The notes under the pieces are model-generated. The model was not told where the DNA came from. It saw nothing but the letters and a program-made list of their open reading frames with translations, and did no database searches. This document shows positions 45,055 to 55,217 of a stretch of 64,000 bases of DNA, one piece after another. How positions within the stretch are numbered: the first letter of the stretch is position 1; every line of letters begins with the position of its first letter. Source of the stretch: Daedaleopsis sinensis (Eukaryota > Basidiomycota > Agaricomycetes > Polyporales > Polyporaceae). The position numbers were made by a program, and so were the translations under genes. The DNA lies in contig CM066308.1 in the NCBI GenBank assembly GCA_033807695.1, positions 3,596,001-3,660,000 on the forward strand, in the 5' to 3' direction.

Positions 45055-46072
45055 GGTGCCAAGTTCCAACATGGCGCGGCAAATTTCGCGAATCGAATAT
45101 TATGGCGCTTGTCTACCCCAAAGAGGACAAATTATACTGAACGCTAGGCGTTTAGTAGCGCATGGTAATACAAATTGCTTCAGCAATAGCAATGGGGAGA
45201 GACAGAAAGTCTGTACCGTTGTAAGGTAGAGATGATAGCAGATTAGAAAGTAAATACTACGCCGCGCTGAAGTCGCTCACGTTCGCTTCCTGCCTGAAGA
45301 CGCTGCAATCAATATTGCCGGTGATGCGTTCGAACTTCGAGGTCGTCCGCGAGGTCTACTTTGGTGCCGATGACGGTCCATTCCTGCGACATGCTAAGTT
45401 TATTTCAGTGCAGCTGAGCGACTCATTAACAAACGAATACTGCAGACTGTCCACCTGCAGTCGTCTCGGTGTAATTTCAGTAAGATACACCATGTAACGT
45501 GTGATTCTCACGCCACACAATGAGCCCGACCGGCGACAACGCCGCTGAGAGAAACCCTAACATATATATATCCTACCTACACTACAGATCATATTGCCCC
45601 ATTCTAATCGAGCAACGCACCCAGGCCTCAATATAGGTATATGTCCGTCCTACCGTCTGCACCACCCTTGTACGAATAAGGTATCGGTGATTGCATCACA
45701 CTCGACTGGCTCCAACAACAGGATGGCACGGTGTGAATTGGCCCGGGTTGAGGCCTGAGGAAGGAAGTAAACACGCCTAATCAACACTCGTGAGACTCCC
45801 CTGCGAAGTGGCATCGGTCGTGTCCGTATCCGTCACATCCGTCGCGCCGCCGTCGTCGTCGTCGTCATCGTCGCCTGTCCCCGCACGTCCGCCTCCCACC
45901 CTCGTGCCCGCACCTGCCCCCACGAGCTGCGAGCGTGGCGGTGTACCCACGCCCCCCATCCACGACGGCGTGCGCGGGCTCATACTTCTGCTAAGGCCTT
46001 AGCGTCGGGGACGGAAGCGTGTGCGTGTGTGCGTGCGTGCATGTGCGGGAAGAGGAGGCGTTGAGTGTGCGC
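45055..46072. other. Intergenic region
   Basis: Contains a minus-strand stretch near 45480-45255 that could be a degenerate terminal exon (ITGNIDCSVFRQEANVSDF), but I could not build a gene from it. The right end is the 3' flank of the GRASP gene. Confidence 0.3.
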
Positions 46073-46437
46073 TCAGATGTTCAGGAGGGGCGACGAATCA
46101 CCGTTCATGTATCCCCCCGTGCCAAACGGGCTTGGGCGCGTCGGCGTCGGCGTCGAGGCGCGGGCAGGGCTCGTCGGGGAGCCCGCGAACGAGACTGAGC
46201 CTGAGGACGACCGTTGTGGCTGGGCTGGGCGTGGGACGGGGGTTTGCGGCTGCGGAGCTACGATGGGCGTACGGGCGGGAGCAGGCGCAGCTGTCGGTGG
46301 AGAAGACGCGGGCGGTCGGTCACGGTTGTGGGAAGTGCGATGATGCTCATTTTCGACATGAGCATGTGCATGCGAGTGAATTTGGTGATCGTGGTCGTGA
46401 CCGTGGTCGTGGTCGTGATCGTGGTCGTGACCGTGAC

Positions 46438-46490
<53 letters not shown>

Positions 46491-47845
46491 GCATGTGCGT
46501 GATCATGCGAATGATCGTGCTGGTGAGGATGCTCGTGCAGGTGCGGGTGCGAGTGTGCATATGGTGTCTCCACTTCCGGCGGCGACAATGTGGATGTGCT
46601 GCCAGCATCGTGTCCCTCCGCATGTGCGGGATGATGGTGGTGTTCGTGCTCATGTTGCACGCCGGCCCGCCGAAGGTACGCAGAAGAAGTTTGATAGGCA
46701 GGATCGTGGGCATGAACATAATTCTGGCCATACGACTGCACGCGTTCCCACTCCTCCTGTTCCCACTGCATGCGCTCCTCGAGTTCCTCGGGGGTTTCTG
46801 CGGCGCCAGGGAGGTCTGCAGGCACGAACAGCTGCTGCTCTTCGAACTCTTCTTCCTCGACGTCTTGTGCGAGCTCCGGAGGTATCGCGCCTGGCTCGCG
46901 GTCCGCTGGCAGCGGAGGTATACGATGCAGAAGACCGAAGCTGTGAAATGAAGCATAATGCGACTTTGAGTGGTGTCAAAGTGCCACGCAAGACATCGGG
47001 GTGCAACGTACCCGAAAACGCATCCCAGTAAACCCTCGCCACCCCAATGACGATTGGGGATAAGGACGACTTCGCGAATAGTACTAAAGGTCGACGGAGA
47101 AACACTATCAGACACAGCGGAGGCACGGGTGGGCGAGATCGAGAGGCACGTACTCGAAGTCATAAGAATAGACGTATACGCGCAGCGGTTTCTCGATGTG
47201 CTATCGCGGTTCTCGTAAGTGGCATGCGGGCAGACGGACATGAAAACGACGCACTGCCTCCACTACGTCGTAAAAGTCGCCTTCTGCGCCCAGCACCCCA
47301 CCGGACCACCCTATAATCCAGTCGCCATATGGCACAAGGCCAGCGCTCTCAGCCGGGCTCCCTTCGAGCACGTCGAGAACGTGCCACACGTTGTCCAGCG
47401 CGAATTCGGGTTGGCACATACGCATGCTAAGGCCGAGCAAAGAAGGCTTCCGTTCAGCCTCGGGTTCTTGGGGGTCCGGGATGTTCGCATGCGGCGAGGA
47501 CCAGTCTCGTGAAGGCACGATGCAGACGACTACGGGCAGCGCATTGCTTACACTCAATGAGGGGAGTAAGGTCTAGACAGCTGCTCACATACCGCGTGTG
47601 TCTTGACTCTTGCTGTTCCAGACGAGGAGATTGAGCGTCCGACCCTCATGGTTCTCCACGATCTTCTCTAGCTCCGACGCATCGACGGTGTTGTTCGTGT
47701 CGAGCGAGTCACCCTTGTAGCCAACAACAAAGTCAAAATAAGGCTCGATGTTGGCCTGTGATGCCGGCGAGGACGGTGTGACACGGAGGACATGCAGAGC
47801 CCGTGAAGGCGTTGTTTGTGATGCGGTGGATTGCCCAGCTCCCAT
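46073..47845 (-). CDS. grh1: GRASP-domain Golgi/secretion protein with histidine-rich tail
   Basis: Five exons: 47845-47593, 47529-47255, 47200-47154, 47083-47012 and 46940-46073; 504 residues. Two PDZ-like halves form the GRASP domain (about residues 1-225): HVLRVTPSSPASQANIEPYFDFVVG, NLLVWNSKS, then WHVLDVLEGSPAESAGLVP.GDWIIG, VYVYSYDFD and NRHWGGEGLLGCVFGFGLLHRIP. Yeast Grh1 and animal GRASPs act at COPII/Golgi membranes and in unconventional secretion. Gly2 after Met could be myristoylated. A Glu-rich segment follows, then an unusual His/Asp tail at about residues 335-410, mostly alternating H-D with H-G and H-A. The tail is encoded by a GTCGTG-type repeat. A Ser/Pro-rich end closes the protein. 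The N-terminal domain is certain; the tail's role is unknown. Confidence 0.93.
46384..46490. repeat. GGTCGT/GTGGTC hexanucleotide tract inside the GRASP coding region
   Basis: Nearly pure hexanucleotide repeat, cleanest from about 46440 to 46490. On the minus strand it encodes His-Asp pairs. The unit is six bases, so slippage changes the protein by two residues without breaking the frame. Confidence 0.9.
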
Positions 47846-50800
47846 TCCGCCAATTCAACGATGATTTTGAACGTTCAGATCCAGATACAGAGAGAAAAAA
47901 AGTCCAGAGCAACGAGGAGAGCTTCAAGCAGGACGAAAGGCACAGATGAGAGCGGAAATGAAGTGAGCAAACCGTTATAGTGGCATGTATGGATTAGGCG
48001 CCCTTTGCATCAGTGGCCGGCTGCGGTGTCGTTCCAAATTAGGAAGGTCTTCAAGAAACCAACCACCTGAAATCACTGCGTAAATCCGGAAATAGTATCT
48101 GTGTTCTATGGCCTGAGTAATTCCGGATACACGGTGGTCGAATATGGTGTACGATTCGAGATCGAACATGTTACGATGACTTGAAATGCGTCACGCAGCC
48201 GTCGATAGAACAGCGCGTGCAATGTAAAGTCTTTCCCTTGTGATTTTCCGCATAGACCAATGGCCGACGTTGGACAGAATATGTGCCGATATGAAGTAGA
48301 ACAGTTGAGAGATTTAGCGTGGCGTGGGGGCGAACCCGGCGGTTGCTACGATTTGTTTGCTTGACTATGTAATAGCGATGAGACCATACGTGACCGTCTG
48401 ATCCTATGATGCATGCACTGAGGCTGCCACCACGCTTTCACGATACTCATGGTAGGAATACACGAAGAGCAGTGAATACATGATATTGGACAGAGGATCA
48501 TTGGATGTACGAGTTCCAAAGAGACATTCCGGGCTAGCCAACAAAAAGGGTCAGCTTACCTCAGACTGAAACTTCAAACCACCACTCGCCATCCAACTTG
48601 CCCCTTCCACCTTCTTGCGTACCGTGTCCGCCAATCCCACACAGCTAGTTTTTGTTTGAGTCAATAAATGAGAATCTGAAGGCGAAGAGGATCTCAGAAG
48701 GAGCTGCATAACACCAAATAAAAGTAGAGCGGGGTCACATACCACGTAGGAAAAGGAATATGTGCTTGGCTGGGGTGCGACTTTCTGGCGGGCTTGCGGG
48801 TCGAAGTTGTCTCTACTAGGCAGACAATAAAGACCTACTGAACGGGGGCCCGGGGACTGCCCTGGATGGTCCTTCGGGTCGAAGCACTGGCAGGCTGAGT
48901 CGTGGCATGTTGAACTTAAGCGGAGGAGGGAGACTCATGAAATTTGCGACATGAGGGCGCACACCATTTATGTACCCCAGTAGTAGGTGATGAGTAAAGC
49001 TTGCGAGTGCGATATGATGCAGGCTTGCGTGCGATTGAGTGCGACTGTGAGTCGGACAAGGGGAGATGAGTGCGATGTGGAATAGAACACAGATCGCACA
49101 CATGGCTATCCACAGTAAGATACTTTTGGTCAAGCGTCTATGTTAAATAGCCTCTGGGCTCTATCTCAAGTAGTATTCCCAGTTCTATTGTCGCTACTCC
49201 AGTTCGAACAGGCTTCCCGACGAGGAATCGCACAAGGTATGTGCTACTTGCGCTCTGCTATTGAGATATGTGAGCGATTAACTGTTCTACTTGTGCGATT
49301 CCACATCTTATATGGGTCGCACGGCCCTATCTATTTCAGCAAAAACGCAGTGAATGGGTGCGGTCTTCGATCAAGACATTTCTAACATAGGTGATTATGC
49401 TCGTAATATGCAGCCTTTGAAGCTCTCTATTGAACTCTGATGTCAGACAGACCACCGACCACTCTCTCTTCTGAGTGGCAGTATGTACACATTTTTCCGC
49501 TAGGTATTTCCGAAGAAAACACAGATCAGTCCACACGCAGACCTCGTGAGCTTCAACAGATGGCTGGTGTGTCCAATTGCTCATTCATCACTGAATTAAT
49601 GCTCCGACCCATCGCATGGAGATTACCGGTGACCAAGTCCGAGTCTCCGTCTGTACCGATCTGGACACCGAGTATTCAAGATCATGATCTAGGGGATCAG
49701 TATGGACCGCAGGTACTCACGATGGTCGTATATCCCAATTCAACGGTCTTCGGTCTCCATCACTGTGTAAGTACGTCCCAATCTAATCTTTCCCCAGATT
49801 GTCCTAGCATGTCTGCGAGCGCCGCGAAGCTACCATTCAGTCGGGAAATGCCTCGTAACACAGAGTTTGCGACCACAAGCCCCCACGGTTGCAGTCCAGC
49901 TTCTGACACGACGGAAGCTGGGATGTTTTGTGCAGGTGCTTTACTCGTGAGAGCATGCTAAGTTGGACATCCATACGTCAACGTCGTGGGTGTGTCCTAG
50001 TCTGTGTCAAAGTTTGTATGTAGTGTGTGCCGTGCTCTAAAGCAGACCCTAGTTTTGCCGCTGTCGAGCCACGGTCTTGCCGAGCATCATCCGTCCCTGG
50101 AGACTTGGACTTGGTCCGAAGCATCAGCAGACACCAGCACGCATCGCTCTCAGTCAGGGACCCGCCGGGGTGCACTACTCAGGGTGGAAGGCTCCAACCA
50201 CGGAGCCGCGGTCCTTGACACAAAGGCACCAGAAGTGGATTAGTCCCCTCGGCCTGAAGCGGCGGGAGCGACGACCGATTGAAGGGCATAGCCGTGCATG
50301 CGCGAAAGCAACCCCAAGATCATCGATCCTTGGAACCTTAGTATGCGTAGTCAGTACGTACTAACTATACGGCAGCGCGAGGCGCGACTCATTAGTAGAC
50401 TGAACGCACCTCCATTCGGCGCCGCAAGATCATGCATACCGTAATCGCAAGCTTTGACTTGTCTGGGCAGGGAACAAAAAATAAAGAGGGTCGCGACTGA
50501 GGCGAGTAGAGGTCCCGATCATTGGGCGATCGTTAAAAATGTGTGTTCTTGGTGGTCGCGGACTCTCCGCCAGCCGATACGTATCATGCGCATCGTCGGA
50601 GAGCGTTTTCCCATGTCCAAGAGCGACGTTCACAGGGTCGAGGAGACAGGAAGCCCGCAGGTGCATAACAAGGAGAGCGGGTGCGCACCCGAGAAAAGGA
50701 CACGCCTTCGGGGGACTCTATACCGAAGCGATAGTGAGTAAATTGGCTTGCGCGGAGGCAATAGAAGGGGGCGACTGACCGCTAAGAACTGGGGAAGCTG

Positions 50801-51482
50801 ATGACTTCATGATTATCCGAAGATTTGCTGACTGTTGAAGGAGGGTTGCACGACAGACGGACTTCAACGGCGTGCCGAATAACATAAGAGGTTCAGGCTA
50901 ACCTTTAGAATATATGTGGTTCTTCGGATGCATTTTAATCCAGTGATGATGACCGGAGGTGTTGAGCTACATGTCCGATGTAACTACGCATAGTACATTG
51001 GCATGCCAAACGGTACTACCAGTCACAAGTGGATGCTCGGCAGTCAACAGAGTAGAAGTTGCGAAAGATATTTTGAGCACGTACGTTGGGACTTTATTGA
51101 GGGAATCTTCAATCATCGGAGGAGATCCTTGAAGGACTCCCGTCAAGACTCAACTTGAACTTCAAGAATAAGTATCCGACGTGCGGTACCGGGCCGGGGT
51201 TGCCGAGTCTCTGAAAGTCTGTGACTCACACGGTGTGACTGACTGGTCACGACTGCTTTGCTGACGTCGGCGCTTGGCAACTTCACGTCCTCGTCCTCGT
51301 CCTCGCGAAAACTTTGCTAGACTCACCCTCACTTCACCTCGTTGTTGTGAGATTCCCGCCACGAGGCAGAAAGACGCGGAGCGGAGCTGCGGAATGAGGT
51401 GCGTTTACACGCGAAAGCTCTCTCGTATGACACGCGAGCCGACGCAGACTAACAGTGGTCTGCAGCGGAATCAGTTGACTTT
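47846..51482. other. Gene-poor region of 3.6 kb
   Basis: Between the divergent GRASP and PPR genes. I find only short or motif-free frames. The best is a 61-codon minus stretch at 49957-49775 flanked by splice-like signals (VVSEAGLQPWGLVVANSVL), which I could not extend. AT content is higher than in the genes. No transposon ends or long repeats were recognised. Confidence 0.35.
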
Positions 51483-54248
51483 ATGTTCTTTTGTCGGCAC
51501 CAACTCCTGCGAGCACCTGCACAACGCCAATTCTCATCTCTGTTTACGACCCGTCACGTCGCACAACGCGTCTTTGTCCCCCACAACCCTTCTACTGCCT
51601 CTCGTCGTCATGCTCGACTCTCCAGCTCATCTCCTACGCCCACTCCCACAATCGAAGCTATCTCCGAAGAACCCGCAGGGCCTGAGACGAACGCATCACT
51701 CACTCAAGAGTCGTCCGCCACCAGACTTTCAAAACGCGTCCAAACTGAAGAACATGCTCAGGAGGAGAGTGGGGAGGGCGCAGAGGCAATTTCCGTCAAG
51801 ACGAATACACCATCCCGTCACTCACTGTCCACGAACCCATGGGAGAATAGTGAGGAGTTCAAGAAGGATCCCTGTGCGGCATACATGTCCCACAGACAGA
51901 ACAACACCCGCGACGTCATATCTCGAGCCGCATACAAGGCTATCATCATGGAGGCCCTCGTGCGCAAGCAGCGGGAAGTCATGGACGCTCTCGTCACCGA
52001 TGCAGAATACATGTGTCGTCACGGTCCCGGATCCAGAGGTGCCAACTGTCATATTGCCGTCATCTTGCTGAAACACGTCGCCCCTCGCCGCTTTCTTTCT
52101 AAAGTACAAATCTTCCAGCTCATACGCGCCATCCATGACGTGGGCCACCTATCCGAGTTCACAATTACCTCTGCCGCGAAGGTCTCTCTGGCCGCTCTGG
52201 CCTACGAGTCGGACGAGGAAGTCGACAGGCAGCTGCTCCCGATACTTAAGGAGCTACTTGTGGCCAAGCTGCCTCCTGCTCACCAGCGTCGTCCCAGCCG
52301 AGTACGAGAGGTGTGGGAGGAGACAAGCAACGGCCAGTTCTTACCCATTGTCGTTTGGCCTCTATTCCGGCTCATGCTCGCATTTGCTCGACGGGATGAG
52401 CAGACCGCCTCGTCCGAGATCATGGCTATCCTGCTCGAAGGACAACGAATCGACAACCTCGCCATCAACGCTACGGACCTCCAAGCGAAGGACTACGTCT
52501 ACGTCGTTCTCTCAGTCCTGGTGCGTGCTTGTCTCAACTTGGGCTGGTTTGCACGCTCCAGCACGCTCCTCTGCCCCACGGTAGCGTCTCGTGAACGTGT
52601 ATCTATCCATCTCGCGCGGCTACTGGAGGATTGGCTCGTCGCGGCGCTCAACAATCCAGGCGACCATGACTTGGCGGAAGCTGCGTCGATGCTCATCATC
52701 CTGATGGAGCGCGCGGAAGACTACATCGTCCCAAACGAGCTTCTACAGCGATTCTACAGCGAAGCTGCCAAAGCCGACAAGGGCGAGCTCGCACAGGCCG
52801 TCTACCGCCACTCGCGCGAGATTGAAGGGCACTCGTACCGACCCCCGCGCGGGAGCGCCCTCGCCTGGTTCGGACGGTACCTTCGGTCAGAACGTCGTGA
52901 CGTCCACCTCTCCCGCGTCCTCGCGAAGCACATCGTGGACGAAAACATTTACGTCGAGCCCTCTGTGCGCGGTTCGTTCCTCTTCAACACCGCTGCGTTC
53001 AGCTTCACGCTGCAGACGCGCACGCTCTGGGAGCGGTGGTCGACCGGGCCCGACAGAAGCTACGTGGTCTGCATGAGCGCGACGATGCTTCGCATTGTCA
53101 GTGCGTTCGTCAATGGCGCGGCGGCCACGACACGAGCCGCAATGCGGAAGCCTCCCACCGCGCCGGACGAGAACCGGATAAATGCACTAGAAGAGGCCGC
53201 CGGGAGGGCAGGCGATCAACATGAAGACGTACAAACGGGTGCCCAGGAAACCGAAACACGATCGCCCGTTGAGGCCGAAGGGGATCACCCCGCATCTGAT
53301 GTTCCACCGTCTTCGTCCCCGCCCCCGCATCAGGACGGCTCTGACCACAGCCGCTCTGCTGACCCCGCGGCGCTTTTGGCGAAGGGCGAGGAGGGCGCGG
53401 AGCTCACGCGCGAAGAGCTCCTCGCGCGCGCGGAGGACATCCGACGATTTGCCGACAGGGTGTACGACGCGTACTGCGAGGCGCGGATGCCGCTCGAGAC
53501 GGCGGACCGGTTCACGCTGAACGCGGTCGCGCGCGGCGCGTTCATGCTCGGGCGCGACGCGGAGGCGTTCAGGGTGTTCGACCTGATGAAGGCGCGCGAC
53601 ATCCGGCTCGACCTGCACGACCTCAACGTCGTCATCTCCGCCGTCGCGAAGGCGGACCCGGCTGCCGGCATGGCGCGCATCGACAAGATGGTCGCCGCCG
53701 GGCTGCGCCCGGACGCGGTCACGTACGGGACGGTCGTCCACTGGGCGATCTTCCACGGGGACGCGCCGCTCGTCGGGCGGGTGATCGCGATGGCGCGCGC
53801 GCACGGGCTGCAGGAGTTCTCGTTCAAGACGCTCGCGGCGCTCGTGCACGCCGCGGTCCAGCCCGAGTTCGCGGCTGCCGGGGGCGCGGCGGGCCCAGGG
53901 GCGCAGCTCGCGCACGTGGACGACGTGGTGGGGACGATGCTGGACATGGGCATCCTGCCGACGCCGAACGTGGGGCGGGACTGCGTGAAGGCGGCGCTGC
54001 TCGCGGAGGACCCGGTGCGCGCGTTCGGGTTCTGGAAGGAGCTGCTGAAGGACAAGGTCGAGTGGGCGGACCCGGGCTGGACGGCGGTGAGGGCGCGGAT
54101 CGCGCGGCAGATCAGGCTGCACTACACGAACGGCTGGCTGGACGAGCAGCGGGCGCGGGTGATGCTGTCGGAGCTCGGGTTCGACCTCGTCCTCCTGCAC
54201 CTGCGGCGGCGGATGGCGGCGAGGATGGCGCCGTCGACATCGTCATAG
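51483..54248 (+). CDS. Mitochondrial pentatricopeptide-repeat protein
   Basis: Single exon of 921 residues, remarkable in this intron-rich window. The first 40 residues are Arg/Ser-rich with no acidic residue (RHQLLRAPAQRQFSS), a mitochondrial presequence. A long helical region follows. PPR motifs are clear near the C-terminus, about residues 675-800: DAEAFRVFDLMKARDIRLDL, DLNVVISAVAKADPAAGMARI, DKMVAAGLRPDAVTYGTVVHW and APLVGRVIAMARAHGLQEF. Fungal PPR proteins act in mitochondrial RNA processing, stability or translation; which RNA is unknown. An acidic Gly/Glu/Ser linker (about 560-640) separates the N-terminal helical part from the PPR part. The last 800 bases are extremely GC-rich. Confidence 0.88.
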   Translation: MFFCRHQLLRAPAQRQFSSLFTTRHVAQRVFVPHNPSTASRRHARLSSSSPTPTPTIEAISEEPAGPETNASLTQESSATRLSKRVQTEEHAQEESGEGAEAISVKTNTPSRHSLSTNPWENSEEFKKDPCAAYMSHRQNNTRDVISRAAYKAIIMEALVRKQREVMDALVTDAEYMCRHGPGSRGANCHIAVILLKHVAPRRFLSKVQIFQLIRAIHDVGHLSEFTITSAAKVSLAALAYESDEEVDRQLLPILKELLVAKLPPAHQRRPSRVREVWEETSNGQFLPIVVWPLFRLMLAFARRDEQTASSEIMAILLEGQRIDNLAINATDLQAKDYVYVVLSVLVRACLNLGWFARSSTLLCPTVASRERVSIHLARLLEDWLVAALNNPGDHDLAEAASMLIILMERAEDYIVPNELLQRFYSEAAKADKGELAQAVYRHSREIEGHSYRPPRGSALAWFGRYLRSERRDVHLSRVLAKHIVDENIYVEPSVRGSFLFNTAAFSFTLQTRTLWERWSTGPDRSYVVCMSATMLRIVSAFVNGAAATTRAAMRKPPTAPDENRINALEEAAGRAGDQHEDVQTGAQETETRSPVEAEGDHPASDVPPSSSPPPHQDGSDHSRSADPAALLAKGEEGAELTREELLARAEDIRRFADRVYDAYCEARMPLETADRFTLNAVARGAFMLGRDAEAFRVFDLMKARDIRLDLHDLNVVISAVAKADPAAGMARIDKMVAAGLRPDAVTYGTVVHWAIFHGDAPLVGRVIAMARAHGLQEFSFKTLAALVHAAVQPEFAAAGGAAGPGAQLAHVDDVVGTMLDMGILPTPNVGRDCVKAALLAEDPVRAFGFWKELLKDKVEWADPGWTAVRARIARQIRLHYTNGWLDEQRARVMLSELGFDLVLLHLRRRMAARMAPSTSS

Positions 54249-55217
54249 GCGTGCTCTGCCCTCTGGTCATCTGCAAGTCGACTGTGGCCGTCCGACATGC
54301 CGAACCTCGAGGATCAACGGACGCGGACGCGGATGTGGACGAAGCGCGATGGGACGCTAGTTGCTTAAAGGCCCCGGACGACTTCTGTGGGACGAACGGA
54401 GCGCGGGCCCGATGGAAGACGTGCACCGCGCTGTACGAGGAGGCTCGACGGACGGCGGGCGGGGGTCATGTGGGCTCGATGTGCGGTCTGGTCGCGTATA
54501 GACTGGTGCGTCTGGCTCCGTCGACTTGGCTGCACACGCTCGGAGGAAGAGGAGGCGCGAACGGGCGCGCCGGGGCCATGTTCGTGAATGATGGTCGGCG
54601 TTCACGTGTGCGTGTGGGTAGCGGGCGATGACGACGGGGATTGCGGAAGACTAGTGGGCAGCTGGAGGTGGGGCGGCGGAGGCAGTGGACATGGTAGTAA
54701 TAGAGCGCATCTGTCGTAATTGGGCGGAAATAATGGGTGGCAGCGATGTGTGCGCGAGGGCGAAGCTGGGCGAGCTTGTGCGGACAACTTTGATTGAGAG
54801 CGTGATGACCGGGAATGGGGCTCGGAGCCCTGGGGAGTGGAGAGAAATGAGCCGGGGATGCGCCGGGCCTGCGCGTGACACGGGTGGTGAGAAGGAAGGA
54901 TGGGAGGCCTGATTGGGAAAAGGGCCGAGAGCGCGGAAGATCTGGGCTGCGATGAGGATGGGAGGGATGGAGGAGGGCAGAGGTCGAGGAAGCGAGTGCC
55001 AGAATGCAGCAAACAACACGCGAACAAACAAATATCCGACTGTGTTCAAAACAGGTTCAGCATCTCCCTCTCTCCTTCCCCGACTGGACGCGCATATACC
55101 CCGCATCCCCACCCCCTGCCGCCACCACCGCTCCTCCTCCCCGCTGCCCCCGCTTCCCCAGGCGCCTCCGTCCGCCCCCACCTCCGGCCCACGCCCACGC
55201 CCAGCCTGCCCACGACC
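54249..55217. other. Intergenic region
   Basis: 3' flank of the PPR gene and 5' flank of the Zn2Cys6 gene. Long pyrimidine-rich tracts precede the latter's ATG, as expected of a 5' leader. No gene recognised. Confidence 0.4.

Noticed and set aside
46214..46951. Long plus-strand frame rich in Val/Met across the repeat
   Set aside because: It is the antisense shadow of the GRASP exon; the minus frame has correct splice phases and a recognised domain.
53187..54200. 337-codon minus frame opposite the PPR gene
   Set aside because: Arg/His/Pro-rich shadow in extreme GC sequence; no motif, while the plus frame carries PPR units.
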